From Ectopseudomonas oleovorans (GTDB taxonomy: Bacteria > Pseudomonadota > Gammaproteobacteria > Pseudomonadales > Pseudomonadaceae), in the NCBI RefSeq assembly GCF_003052605.1, contig NZ_QASO01000066.1, positions 1 to 64,000 of the forward strand: a stretch of 64,000 bases of DNA. Reading direction: 5' to 3'. The notes under the pieces are model-generated. The model was not told the origin of the DNA. It did not search any database and saw only the letters and a program-made list of their open reading frames with translations. Position 1 is the stretch's first letter. Every line of letters begins with the position of its first letter. Shown here piece by piece: positions 27,936-35,939 of this stretch. The translations under genes were made by a program, and so were the position numbers.

Positions 27936-28808
27936 ATGAGCGACTCCCCTTACATCTTCGACATCTCCGGCGCCGCCAACTTCGAGCAACTGGTGATCGA
28001 GAACTCCTTTCACAAACCTGTGCTGGTGGACTTCTGGGCCGAATGGTGCGCGCCGTGCAAGGCGCTGATGCCAATGCTGGCGAAGATCACCGAGGAATAT
28101 GCCGGTGAGTTGCTGCTGGCCAAGGTCAACTGCGATATCGAGCAGGACATCGTCATGCGTTTCGGCATTCGCAGCCTGCCCACCGTGGTGTTGTTCAAGG
28201 ACGGCCAGCCGGTGGATGGCTTCGCCGGCGCCCAGCCGGAAGCGGCGATCCGCGAGATGCTCAAACCCCATGTCGCCGAACCGGCTCCTGCCGCTGCCGA
28301 CCCGATGGAGACCGCCCAGGCGCTGTTCGCCGAAGGCCGTTTTGCCGACACCGAAACACTGCTCAAGCAGGTGCTGACCGAAAACAACGAAAATGCTGCC
28401 GCGCTGATCCTCTACGCGCGTTGCCTGGCCGAGCGCGGCGAGCTGGGCGAAGCCCAGGTGGCACTCGATGCGGTCAAGGGTGACGAACACAAGCAGGCGC
28501 TCGCCGGCGCCAGGGCGCAACTGACCTTTCTGCGCCAGGCCGCCGATCTGCCGGACGCTGCCACGCTGAAAAGCCGCCTGGCACAGAATGCCGAGGACGA
28601 CGAAGCGCTGTATCAACTGGCCGTGCAACAACTGGCGCGCCAGCAGTACGAAGCGGCGCTGGACGGCCTGCTCAAGCTGTTCGTGCGCAATCGCAGCTAC
28701 AGTGACGGCTTGCCACACAAGACCCTGCTGCAAGTGTTCGATCTGCTCGGCGGCGACCACCCGCTGGTCACCACATACCGCCGCAAGCTGTATCAGGCGA
28801 TCTACTGA
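27936..28808 (+). CDS. ybbN: Thioredoxin-like co-chaperone (YbbN/CnoX family)
   Basis: The 290-residue protein joins an N-terminal thioredoxin domain (residues ~5-110; VDFWAEWCAPCKALMPML with active-site CAPC near residue 38) to a C-terminal TPR-type helical region (~115-290; MLAEGRFADTETLLKQVL-like repeats). This is the YbbN/CnoX architecture, a chaperone-assisting thioredoxin. E. coli CnoX lacks the first active-site Cys, whereas the CAPC here is intact, so redox activity is plausible. ATG 27936 was chosen because MSDSPYIFDI matches the family start. Confidence 0.88.
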   Translation: MSDSPYIFDISGAANFEQLVIENSFHKPVLVDFWAEWCAPCKALMPMLAKITEEYAGELLLAKVNCDIEQDIVMRFGIRSLPTVVLFKDGQPVDGFAGAQPEAAIREMLKPHVAEPAPAAADPMETAQALFAEGRFADTETLLKQVLTENNENAAALILYARCLAERGELGEAQVALDAVKGDEHKQALAGARAQLTFLRQAADLPDAATLKSRLAQNAEDDEALYQLAVQQLARQQYEAALDGLLKLFVRNRSYSDGLPHKTLLQVFDLLGGDHPLVTTYRRKLYQAIY

Positions 28809-28832
28809 TCCCAGCGTTGGATCGCGCTAGCC

Positions 28833-28984
28833 GTAGGGCGGATCGGAACGCCGGCCGCTCGTAGCGAAGCGAACAGTCCGCCGGGCCGTGCCAAGTTCTG
28901 CACCGCAACTCACGTCCAACACTCCCCTCAACGGCGTACTGCTTCCGAGCGTCCGGCGCCCCGGTACGCCCTACGACCCTCGCC
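28833..28984. repeat. Divergent GTAGGGCG...CGCCCTAC repeat
   Basis: The ends GTAGGGCG (28833-28840) and CGCCCTAC (28977-28984) are inverted copies that bound ~150 bp of non-coding sequence after ybbN. The interior has short GC palindromes but no gene. The remaining gap to 29067 contains further degraded repeat-like pieces ending in ACACCCTACC and no supported feature. Confidence 0.5.
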
Positions 28985-29067
28985 TTGTGGTGCGCACCAG
29001 CGATGGCGGCGCTAGCGCCTCGTTGCGCGCTGCATGGCAGCGCGCGACACCCTACCAGCCTGAGCGA

Positions 29068-29409
29068 CTACTCCTGCCAGTGATAGATCGGCGCATCCGC
29101 GCCGGTTTCCATGCGGATCTGCTCGCAATGACGTAGACGCACCAGCAAGCGCTTGCCTGCAGCTTCGCCACCAGCCAGCGCAGCCAGCTGCGCCATCAGC
29201 CGTGGCCCTTCGACCTGCCCCGCCTCACGCACCAGCTGCAATGCGGTCTGCCATAACGCATCACCTGCATCCGCCATGGGAGTCGGTGCCACCACATTGG
29301 CAACCGGCGTAACCGCCACGTGCTGCGCCAGTTGCGCCCAGTCCTCGGCATCCAGCTCCAGCGTCAGATCCACCGGCCAGTCGCCAATGCGCCCACGTAT
29401 TCGCACCAT
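29068..29409 (-). CDS. Small hypothetical protein
   Basis: The 113-residue product starts at ATG 29409 (MVRIRGRIGDWPVDLTLELDAEDWAQLAQHV). It is soluble, without signal peptide or membrane segment, with a short N-terminal beta/amphipathic part and a C-terminal helix-rich region that ends with a Cys- and Trp-containing tail (HCEQIRMETGADAPIYHWQE). I do not recognise a domain. A gene in this place beside the zinc operon occurs in other Pseudomonas. It is divergent from the DUF2796 gene and may share its control region. Confidence 0.7.
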   Translation of the reverse strand: MVRIRGRIGDWPVDLTLELDAEDWAQLAQHVAVTPVANVVAPTPMADAGDALWQTALQLVREAGQVEGPRLMAQLAALAGGEAAGKRLLVRLRHCEQIRMETGADAPIYHWQE

Positions 29410-29478
29410 GTTCAGCCTCCAGTCAGGAATTCACATGCTCCCACGGCAGCGCCAGGCTGGCCAGTTCGCCACGAAAGT

Positions 29479-29493
29479 TGTTATAACGTAACA
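29479..29493. promoter_or_regulatory. Probable Zur box
   Basis: TGTTATAACGTAACA contains the GTTA/TAAC inverted halves of zinc-uptake-regulator operators, 30 bp upstream of the His-rich DUF2796 gene. In P. aeruginosa the equivalent operon (PA4063-PA4066) is known to be zinc-repressed, which supports the call. A single copy in the divergent region could also affect the 29409 gene. Confidence 0.65.
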
Positions 29494-29522
29494 ATCAAAT
29501 CGCACCTACGCTGGAGATAACC

Positions 29523-30107
29523 ATGCGCCACCTGCTGCTCGCCCTGCCCTTCGCCCTGTTGCCCCTGGTCGCTGCCCAGGCTCATGAGCACGGCCATGAT
29601 CACGACCACGAACATTCCCACGACAGCCTTGGAGCCCACGAGCATGGTGTCGCCAGCCTCAATGCCGCGCTGGACGGCAACCTGCTGGAGCTGCAATTCG
29701 AAAGCCCGGCGATGAACCTGGTCGGCTTCGAACATGCAGCCAAAAGCGATGCCGACAAGGCCAAGGTCGCGGCCGCCAAGCGCGAGCTGGAGCAACCCAT
29801 CAGCCTGTTCGCCCTGACCAGCGGCGACTGCAAGGCCACCGAGGTCGAACTGCAAAGCCCCCTGTTCGCTGGTAAGGCGCACGACCACAAGCATGACCAT
29901 CACGATCACAAGCACGAAGGCGAACACAGCGACATTCATGCGCACTACCGCTTCGAATGCGCCAAGGCCAACGAATTGAAACAACTGGATCTGGCCGAGC
30001 TGTTCAAACGCTTCCCCGCCACCGAGAAGATTCAGGTACAACTGATCGGCCCGAACGGCCAACAGGGCGTGGAACTGACTCCAGCCCAGCCACGTCTGTC
30101 TTTCTGA
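29523..30107 (+). CDS. His-rich periplasmic zinc-binding protein (DUF2796/ZrgA-like)
   Basis: The 194-residue protein has a signal peptide (MRHLLLALPFALLPLVAAQA) and then two His/Asp-rich tracts: HEHGHDHDHEHSHDS at about residues 21-35 and HDHKHDHHDHKHEGEH at about 119-134. DUF2796 proteins such as ZrgA bind zinc in the periplasm. It heads an operon with an ABC ATPase, an FtsX-like permease and a DUF3299 protein, all after a Zur-type operator. It probably scavenges or delivers zinc during shortage. A 219-bp gap with two REP-like elements separates it from the ATPase gene. Confidence 0.87.
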   Translation: MRHLLLALPFALLPLVAAQAHEHGHDHDHEHSHDSLGAHEHGVASLNAALDGNLLELQFESPAMNLVGFEHAAKSDADKAKVAAAKRELEQPISLFALTSGDCKATEVELQSPLFAGKAHDHKHDHHDHKHEGEHSDIHAHYRFECAKANELKQLDLAELFKRFPATEKIQVQLIGPNGQQGVELTPAQPRLSF

Positions 30108-30112
30108 TGCCG

Positions 30113-30230
30113 TAGGGTGGATCGGGGCGCGTAGCTGACGCTCTTTTCATCCACCCCATCAGTTTTGTGGGAGGACCAGCTGGTGACCCGTTTTAGCCGC
30201 GAAAAAGCTCGCCGCTAAAGCTCCTCCCAC
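30113..30230. repeat. Two adjacent REP-like inverted repeats inside the zinc operon
   Basis: GTAGGGTGGAT (30113) pairs with ATCCACCC near 30149-30157, and GTGGGAGGA (30167) pairs with CTCCTCCCAC (30221-30230). Both are non-coding and fall between the DUF2796 gene and the ABC ATPase gene. Such palindromes may stabilise upstream mRNA and so give higher expression of the first cistron than of the transporter genes. Confidence 0.65.
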
Positions 30231-30326
30231 AAACCTGCTCCGCAGGTGTGAATGCCATCCGCGAGCTCGGCTCAGACGATCAGGCCACCATGCCCGGCTT
30301 TTCATGAACGACGATTCGAAGAAACC

Positions 30327-31034
30327 ATGACCCAACCTCTGATCGAACTCGCCGATCTCGGCTTCGCCTGGCCTGGCCAGGCGCAGTTGCTGGATATTCC
30401 CCATTTCACCCTGGCGCGCGGCGAAACCCTGTTTCTCAAGGGCCCCAGCGGCAGCGGCAAAACCACCCTGCTCGGCCTGCTCGGTGGCGTACAAAGGGCG
30501 CAAAGCGGCCATATCCGCCTGCTTGGCCAGGACCTGGGCCAGCTCTCGGCCGGTGCCCGTGATCGCTTCCGTGTCGATCACACCGGCTACATCTTCCAGC
30601 AGTTCAACCTGCTGCCGTTTCTCTCAGTGCGCGAGAACGTCGAGCTGCCCTGCCGCTTCTCGCGCCTGCGTGCCGAACGCGCGCGCCAGCGCCACGGCAG
30701 CATCGATGCAGCCGCCGCTGCGCTGCTCGATCACCTCGGCCTGCGCGCCGAGCTGCTCGGCCGCCGTGCCGACGAATTGTCCATCGGCCAGCAACAACGC
30801 GTTGCTGCCGCGCGAGCGCTGATCGGCCAGCCGGAACTGGTGATCGCCGACGAACCCACCTCGGCGCTGGACTTCGACGCCCGCGAAGCTTTCCTGCAAC
30901 TATTGTTCGCCGAATGCCGCGCCGCCGGCGCCAGCCTGCTGTTCGTCAGCCACGACCAGAGTCTGGCCCCGCTGTTCGACCGCAGCTTGTCGCTGGGCGA
31001 ACTGAACCGCGCCACGCGCGCCCAGGAGGCCTGA
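30327..31034 (+). CDS. ABC transporter ATP-binding protein (LolD/MacB-type)
   Basis: The 235-residue ATPase has Walker A GPSGSGKTTL near residue 38, the Q-loop YIFQQFNLLPFLSVREN near 90, the signature LSIGQQQRVAAARAL near 152 and Walker B LVIADEPTSALDF near 171, with the H-loop FVSHDQSL. It belongs to the LolD/MacB/FtsE group that works with FtsX-like permeases, and the adjacent gene encodes one. ATG 30327 is preferred (MTQPLIELADLGFAW). The permease gene starts 1 bp after its stop, so the two form one transporter. Confidence 0.92.
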   Translation: MTQPLIELADLGFAWPGQAQLLDIPHFTLARGETLFLKGPSGSGKTTLLGLLGGVQRAQSGHIRLLGQDLGQLSAGARDRFRVDHTGYIFQQFNLLPFLSVRENVELPCRFSRLRAERARQRHGSIDAAAAALLDHLGLRAELLGRRADELSIGQQQRVAAARALIGQPELVIADEPTSALDFDAREAFLQLLFAECRAAGASLLFVSHDQSLAPLFDRSLSLGELNRATRAQEA

Positions 31035-31035
31035 G

Positions 31036-32442
31036 ATGCACCTGATCCGCATCGCCCTGGCCAGCCTGGCCAACCGTCGTTTCACCGCCCTGCTCACGGT
31101 GTTCGCCATCGCCCTGTCGGTGTGCCTGCTGCTGGCCGTCGAGCGCGTGCGCACCGAGGCGCGCGCCAGCTTCGCCAACACCATCAGCGGCACCGACCTG
31201 ATCGTCGGCGCCCGCTCCGGCAGCGTGAACCTGCTGCTCTACTCGGTGTTCCGCATCGGCAACGCCACCAACAACATCCGCTGGGACAGTTTCGAGCACT
31301 TCGCCAACCACCGTCAGGTGAAGTGGGCCATCCCCATTTCCCTCGGTGACTCGCACCGCGGCTATCGAGTCATGGGCACCAGCACCGCCTATTTCGAGCA
31401 CTACCGCTACGCCCGCAGCCAGGCGCTGAAGTTGGCCCAGGGCCGCGAGTTTGCCGACGACCCGTTCGAGGTAGTACTCGGCGCGGAAGTGGCCCAGGCG
31501 CTGGGCTACGGCCTCGGCGAGAACATCGTTCTGGCCCACGGCGTCGCCACCATCAGCCTGGTCAAGCATGACGACAAGCCGTTCACCGTGGTCGGCATCC
31601 TCGAACGCACCGGCACGCCAGTGGACCGCACGCTGCACATCTCCCTGGCGGGCATAGAGGCGCTGCACATCGACTGGCAAAACGGCATGCCGGCACGCGG
31701 CGCGGCGCAGATCAGCGCGGATCAGGTGCGAGAGTGGGCAAGCGCCTGTTCACAAGCGTCGCGAGCGCAGACGAGACAAGGCGAAAGCGGGCGAGAAAGC
31801 GCAGTTGAGTCGAATCTCAATGAGCATTCCGAGCCCGCTTTCAACGCAGCAGCGTCAAGCGCAGTAGCTTGTGGACAGGCGCTGCAGCCCAAGCAGATCA
31901 CCGCCTTCATGTTGGGCCTCAACAGCAAGATCGCCACCTTCAGCCTGCAACGCGAGATCAACGAGTTTCGTGGCGAGCCGCTGCTGGCGATCCTGCCGGG
32001 GGTTGCCCTGCAGGAGCTGTGGAGCCTGATGGGCACGGCCGAGCAGGCGCTGTTCGTGGTCTCGCTGTTCGTCGTGCTGACCGGCCTGATCGGCATGCTC
32101 ACGGCGATTCTCACCAGCCTCAACGAGCGCCGCCGGGAGATGGCCATCCTGCGCTCGGTAGGCGCCCGTCCCTGGCATATCGCCAGCCTGCTGGTGCTGG
32201 AAGCCTTCACCCTGGCACTGGCCGGAGTAGCCTTCGGCGTCGCGCTGCTCTATCTGGGCATCGCCGCCAGCCAGGGCTTCGTGCAGGCCAACTACGGCCT
32301 GTATCTGGCGCTCAATGCCCCATCCGGCTACGAGTGGAAACTGCTTGGCGGCATTCTCGCCGCCGCCGTGGCGATGGGCAGCGTACCGGCCTGGCGGGCC
32401 TATCGGCAGTCACTCGCCGATGGCCTGTCGATACGCCTGTAA
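31036..32442 (+). CDS. ABC transporter permease (FtsX-like) with an in-frame repeat insertion
   Basis: The 468-residue protein has an N-terminal membrane helix (LLTVFAIALSVCLLLAV), a MacB-type periplasmic domain, and three C-terminal helices (LFVVSLFVVLTGLIGMLTAI, LVLEAFTLALAGVAFGVALL, LGGILAAAVAMG) typical of FtsX permeases. About 48 residues near position 236-283 (from ASACSQASRAQ to VACGQA) are of low complexity and unlike the family; they are encoded by an interspersed repeat at 31741-31883. Without them the length is about 420, as expected. The gene is in the zinc-regulated operon. Function may survive because the insert is in frame and periplasmic. Confidence 0.87.
   Translation: MHLIRIALASLANRRFTALLTVFAIALSVCLLLAVERVRTEARASFANTISGTDLIVGARSGSVNLLLYSVFRIGNATNNIRWDSFEHFANHRQVKWAIPISLGDSHRGYRVMGTSTAYFEHYRYARSQALKLAQGREFADDPFEVVLGAEVAQALGYGLGENIVLAHGVATISLVKHDDKPFTVVGILERTGTPVDRTLHISLAGIEALHIDWQNGMPARGAAQISADQVREWASACSQASRAQTRQGESGRESAVESNLNEHSEPAFNAAASSAVACGQALQPKQITAFMLGLNSKIATFSLQREINEFRGEPLLAILPGVALQELWSLMGTAEQALFVVSLFVVLTGLIGMLTAILTSLNERRREMAILRSVGARPWHIASLLVLEAFTLALAGVAFGVALLYLGIAASQGFVQANYGLYLALNAPSGYEWKLLGGILAAAVAMGSVPAWRAYRQSLADGLSIRL
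31741..31883. repeat. Palindromic interspersed element, copy 1 (inside permease gene)
   Basis: The 143-bp unit has terminal inverted repeats AGCGCCTGTTCACAAGC (31741-31757) and GCTTGTGGACAGGCGCT (31867-31883), differing at one position. An inner pair, GAAAGCGGGC (31783-31792) and GCCCGCTTTC (31833-31842), and a central stem TTGAG/CTCAA (31805-31820) continue the foldback. TGAGCATTC follows the central stem. It aligns along its length with 44215-44372, where the stem sequences differ but pairing is kept. It contains no stop codon in the permease frame. Confidence 0.85.
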
Positions 32443-32494
32443 GGTGCGATGCGCCTGTACACTGTGCAGGCGAATCACTGCACAGAGGTAATCC

Positions 32495-33016
32495 ATGTTC
32501 CGCCCCCTGCTCGCCAGCCTGTTGCTGACGCTGGCCCTGCCGCTGGCCGCCGCCGATGTGCGCGAAATCACCTGGTCGGAGCTGATCCCGCCGGATGCTC
32601 CGCCGCAGGTTATCAACCCCGCGCCGATCCACGACCTGTCGCAATTGGCCGACGCCCTTGCCGAATCCGGCCCGGCCGCCATGCAGCAATCGCCGGCCGC
32701 CCCGGTGGTCAAGGAGCTCAATGGCCAGCAGGTGAAACTGCCCGGCTATATCGTGCCGCTGGATGTGACAGACGAAGGCCGGGTGGTGGAGTTTTTGCTG
32801 GTGCCCTACTTCGGCGCCTGCATCCACGTGCCGCCACCGCCGTCGAACCAGATCGTGCATGTCACCAGCGAACTCGGCGTGCTGCTCGATGCGCTGTACC
32901 AGCCCTTCTGGGTGGAAGGCCCGCTGAAAACCGAGCATGTCAGCAGCGAGCTGGCCGAGGTCGGTTACCAGATGGCAGCGGACAAGATCTACGCCTACGA
33001 ATTGCCCGACAGCTGA
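32495..33016 (+). CDS. DUF3299 periplasmic protein
   Basis: The 173-residue protein has a signal peptide (MFRPLLASLLLTLALPLAAAD) and a DUF3299 core: ITWSELIPPD near residue 25, VKLPGYIVPLDV near 80, and FLLVPYFGACIHVPPPPSNQIVHV near 100, with a Cys-His pair that could bind metal. The family's role is unknown but its genes accompany this transporter in many gammaproteobacteria. It follows the permease gene by 52 bp on the same strand and is the last gene of the probable Zur regulon operon here; REP and terminator sequences follow. Confidence 0.82.
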   Translation: MFRPLLASLLLTLALPLAAADVREITWSELIPPDAPPQVINPAPIHDLSQLADALAESGPAAMQQSPAAPVVKELNGQQVKLPGYIVPLDVTDEGRVVEFLLVPYFGACIHVPPPPSNQIVHVTSELGVLLDALYQPFWVEGPLKTEHVSSELAEVGYQMAADKIYAYELPDS

Positions 33017-33020
33017 GCCT

Positions 33021-33109
33021 GTAGGAGCCCCGCCTCGGGGCGAAGCGGTCGCGGTCATCCAGAAACATCTGCGGTGTTAGCACCATTCGCCGCGAGGCGC
33101 GTCTCCTAC
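33021..33109. repeat. REP pair (class 1 arm then class 2-related arm)
   Basis: GTAGGAGCCCCGCCTCGGGG (from 33021) is identical to the reverse complement of the right arm at 9591-9613. The facing unit 33087-33109 ends in GGCGCGTCTCCTAC and is a diverged class 2 arm. The pair lies directly after the DUF3299 gene and before a terminator hairpin. Confidence 0.78.
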
Positions 33110-33136
33110 ACAAGCGCCTACCGATACGCCCCCAAG

Positions 33137-33165
33137 AAAAAGCCAGACATCGCGTCTGGCTTTTT
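33137..33165. terminator. Bidirectional Rho-independent terminator
   Basis: AAAAAGCCAGAC-ATCGC-GTCTGGCTTTTT forms a 7-bp GC-rich stem with A and T tracts on both sides. It lies between the convergent DUF3299 and TPR genes and can stop transcription from both. Confidence 0.9.
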
Positions 33166-33185
33166 CATATCCGGCATCGCCATCG

Positions 33186-34283
33186 TCAGTTACGGCTGGC
33201 GACCCGGTTCTCCCGCTCGAAACGCAGCTCGCTTTCCGCCCACTGCCGCCAGGAGCGCACCTTGCCGCGCTCGGCGCCACCACGCTCGGCACGCGCCAGC
33301 GCATCCAGGCCAGCCTGCCAGCGCGACTGTTCCAGTTCCAACTGGGCGACGTACAGCCAGTGTTTGCCATTGCCGCTGCGTTCGGCCAACGGACGCAGCA
33401 CGCGCACCGCAGCCGCACGATCACGCGCCTGCCACCAGAACAGGCCCAGGCGCTCCTGACGTGCGGCGGTGTTGGCCAGCAGGCCACTGTCGAGCATGCC
33501 GGCGAGCAGCTTGGCGCCCTGCCAGGGCTGATCGGCAGCACCGGCCAGGAGCACCAGGTTGTCCAGCTCCGCTTCGCTGAAACGCAGGCCCTTGCTGTGC
33601 GCCGCACGCAGGGTCGCCAACGCCTTGTCGTTGCTGCCGGCCATCTGCTGCAGGGCGGCCAGCTGACGCCAGCCCTTGGCATCGTTCGGCTGGCGCGCCA
33701 GCAACTGGCGCTGCCAACGCTCGGCCTGGGCATAACGTTTCAGATCGGCGTTGGCCCCCACCAGAAACTGCAGCCAGATGTCGGCGGCGTTGGGATTGGC
33801 CTGCACGTATCGCTCGGCCAAAGGCAACGCCTTGGCCGGCTGGTTCATGCCCTGATAGGCCTGCACCAGCATTTGCAGCACCTCCTCGGAGGCAGTGCCC
33901 TGATTCGGCGCCAGCAACTCGACGACCTTGGCGTAGCGGCGCTCGCCAAGGTTGAGCTTGGCCAGATTGAGGCGTTCGCCGGCGAGCATCTGTTCGTCGA
34001 GCTTGCCGCTGCGTACGGCCTTGTCCAGCCAGTCGATGGCCTGGCCGTTGTTGCCGGCCGACCAGGCCACGTAGGCCTTGCTGCGCCAGACCAGTGCCTC
34101 TTCGAGGCTGCCGCTCTTGGCCTGGACGTCATCCAGCGCACGTCGTGCGGCGGCATAGTTGCCCTTCTGCTGCGCAACCTGCGCCGTGTTCAGGGCCTTG
34201 AACACGGCCGGGTCGACAGTCTGCTGGGCCATGCCAGGCACGGCCGCAGCACTGAGCATCACGAGCAACAACCAACGGTACAT
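33186..34283 (-). CDS. TPR protein of TonB2-type system
   Basis: The 365-residue protein has a signal peptide (MYRWLLLVMLSAAAVPGMAQQ) and tandem tetratricopeptide-type helical repeats through the whole mature part (for example AVFKALNTAQVAQQKGNYAAARRAL, LLAGMLDSGLLANTAARQERL). It is the last gene of the DUF3450-TtpC-ExbB-ExbD-TonB-TPR set. Vibrio-type TonB2 loci also end with a TPR protein. It is predicted to be periplasmic and may contact the TonB complex or outer-membrane partners. The start is 3 bp from the tonB stop. Confidence 0.82.
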   Translation of the reverse strand: MYRWLLLVMLSAAAVPGMAQQTVDPAVFKALNTAQVAQQKGNYAAARRALDDVQAKSGSLEEALVWRSKAYVAWSAGNNGQAIDWLDKAVRSGKLDEQMLAGERLNLAKLNLGERRYAKVVELLAPNQGTASEEVLQMLVQAYQGMNQPAKALPLAERYVQANPNAADIWLQFLVGANADLKRYAQAERWQRQLLARQPNDAKGWRQLAALQQMAGSNDKALATLRAAHSKGLRFSEAELDNLVLLAGAADQPWQGAKLLAGMLDSGLLANTAARQERLGLFWWQARDRAAAVRVLRPLAERSGNGKHWLYVAQLELEQSRWQAGLDALARAERGGAERGKVRSWRQWAESELRFERENRVASRN

Positions 34284-34285
34284 GG

Positions 34286-34969
34286 TCAGCTCCTTTCCAG
34301 ACGGAAGTAGAGGGTCTTCACCGCTTCGCGGTCCACCGCCAGGCCACCTTCGGTACGTGGCGCGAAGCGCCAGCGTGCCGCGGCGCGGCGTGCTTCGCGC
34401 TCGAAGACGTTACGCGGGTTGGCTTCCAGCACGCGGATGTTCTCCACATTGCCGGAGCGATTGATGGTGAAAGCCAGTTTGACGAAACCTTCGATGCCAC
34501 GCTGCAGCGCATAACGCGGGTATTCCGGGCGCACGTCGTTGAGCGGCATGACTTCGCTCTCCATCCCGCCCATCTGCCCACCGGACTCGGCGGCCTGGCT
34601 CGGCGGTGTCGGCGCTGGAACCCCCGGTGCAAGACCGGACAAGCTCGGTGCCGGCGCGCTGTTGACGGCGATACCACTGGCCAGGCTTGGCAGTTGGATG
34701 TCCAGCGCCGGCAGGTTGGCGCTGGGCGTGGCGGTTTGCGGTGTCGGCGGCGTGGGTGGCTGCGGCGTTTGCGGCTGAGGTGGCTGCGGTGCCTGCTGAC
34801 GGGTGCGGCTGGCGGTTTCGCTGGCGTTACCGTCCATGCGCACGAAGTTGGCCACGCTGACCGGGTCCTGGCTCACCTTGGCACTCGGCGGCGCGACCAT
34901 GTACAGCATCAGGGCGAACAACCCCAGGGCCATCAGGCAGGCGCCGAGAAAAGACAGCGGCAGGCGCAT
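34286..34969 (-). CDS. tonB: TonB2-type energy transducer
   Basis: The 227-residue protein has one N-terminal membrane helix (residues ~5-27), a Pro-rich periplasmic spacer (QAPQPPQPQTPQPPTPPTPQ) and a C-terminal TonB domain with NDVRPEYPRYALQRGIEGFVKLAF and NVFEREARRAAARWRFAP. It transfers proton-motive energy to outer-membrane receptors. Length and the short spacer fit the TonB2 class. ATG at 34967-34969 overlaps the exbD stop by one base. It may serve receptors for iron or other ligands, but no receptor gene sits next to it. Confidence 0.92.
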   Translation of the reverse strand: MRLPLSFLGACLMALGLFALMLYMVAPPSAKVSQDPVSVANFVRMDGNASETASRTRQQAPQPPQPQTPQPPTPPTPQTATPSANLPALDIQLPSLASGIAVNSAPAPSLSGLAPGVPAPTPPSQAAESGGQMGGMESEVMPLNDVRPEYPRYALQRGIEGFVKLAFTINRSGNVENIRVLEANPRNVFEREARRAAARWRFAPRTEGGLAVDREAVKTLYFRLERS

Positions 34970-35379
34970 CAGTTGACTCCGCTACCGGCGGCCAGGGCAA
35001 CATCCTGCACGCCGGCCAGACGTGCCTGATCCATCACCTGAACCACCAGGCCGGTACGCGCATCCTGGTCGGCCTGCACCACCACCGCGCCCTCCGGCTG
35101 GTCGACGCGCATGCGCTCGACATGCGCCCGTACGCTGCGGATGTCCACCGGCTGCTTATCCATCCAGATCTGCCCGTCAGCGGTGACGGCGATGAGGATA
35201 TTGCCCTTGTCCTGCGGGCTGGCGGTTTCCGCCTGCGGACGCTGCACCTCGACGCCGGACTCACGAATGAAGGAGCTGGTGACGATGAAGAAGATCAGCA
35301 TGATGAAGACCACGTCGAGCATCGGCGTAAGGTCGATACCGGTGTCTTCGTCCTGCTGGTGGTGACGACGCATTCTCAT
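34969..35379 (-). CDS. exbD: ExbD-type biopolymer transport protein
   Basis: The 136-residue protein has a short cytoplasmic start (MRMRRHHQQDEDTGID), a single membrane helix (LTPMLDVVFIMLIFFIVTSSF) whose Asp near residue 23 is the proton-channel residue of ExbD/TolR, and a periplasmic C-terminal domain. A second in-frame Met lies two codons later. It pairs with the ExbB protein encoded 11 bp upstream. The start codon was chosen by family N-terminus; a longer upstream frame overlaps exbB. Confidence 0.92.
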   Translation of the reverse strand: MRMRRHHQQDEDTGIDLTPMLDVVFIMLIFFIVTSSFIRESGVEVQRPQAETASPQDKGNILIAVTADGQIWMDKQPVDIRSVRAHVERMRVDQPEGAVVVQADQDARTGLVVQVMDQARLAGVQDVALAAGSGVN

Positions 35380-35390
35380 GTTGGGCGATC

Positions 35391-35939
35391 TCAGTCGTGA
35401 CGCAGCTGGTCGGCCAGCCGCTCGATGGCCTGGCTGGCTTCGCGTTCGAGGCGCGCCAGGCTGAACAATCCGGGGATGGCCAGGACCATGCCGGCCATGG
35501 TCGGCAGGGTCGCCTGCCACACGCCTGCGGCCATGCCGCGTGGGTTACCGGTGCCGTTGAGGGCGAGCACATCGAACACGGCGATCATGCCGAGCACGGT
35601 GCCAAGCAGGCCCAGTAGCGGATACAGCGCCACCAGGGTCTTGCCCAGGCGCAGCGGCGCCGCCAGTTGCTGGCGCGCCTGCGCCAGCCAGGCCAGGCGC
35701 ACGGCGCGCTGCCAGTTGCCGTTGTCGTCGGCCAGCACCTGTTGCCAGGTCTCTCGACGTTCCTGCACCCAGCGCGGAAAGATCCGCCGCATGTACCAGA
35801 AGCGCTCGAACACCAAGGTCCAGAACACCACGCAGAGCACCGCCAGCGCCCACATCACCACGCCGCCGGCGCTCATGAAGTCGAGCAGTGCATGGGCACT
35901 GTCGACCGCACGCAGCCAGAAGGCGAACAGATCAGTCAC
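35391..35939 (-). CDS. exbB: ExbB-type biopolymer transport protein
   Basis: The 182-residue protein has three hydrophobic segments (near residues 20-42, 100-122 and 143-163) and the MotA/TolQ/ExbB signature YPLLGLLGTVLGMIAVFDVLA followed by ATLPTMAGMVLAIPGLF. It starts at GTG 35939, overlapping the upstream TtpC-like gene by 8 bp. With ExbD it makes the inner-membrane proton channel energising TonB. The shorter form, next to a larger ExbB homolog, is typical of TonB2 loci. Confidence 0.9.
   Translation of the reverse strand: MTDLFAFWLRAVDSAHALLDFMSAGGVVMWALAVLCVVFWTLVFERFWYMRRIFPRWVQERRETWQQVLADDNGNWQRAVRLAWLAQARQQLAAPLRLGKTLVALYPLLGLLGTVLGMIAVFDVLALNGTGNPRGMAAGVWQATLPTMAGMVLAIPGLFSLARLEREASQAIERLADQLRHD

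Noticed and set aside
29523..29960. His-rich repeats as a CRISPR or DNA tandem repeat
   Set aside because: The repetition is at the level of CAC/CAT-GAC codons in a metal-binding protein; units are irregular and coding.
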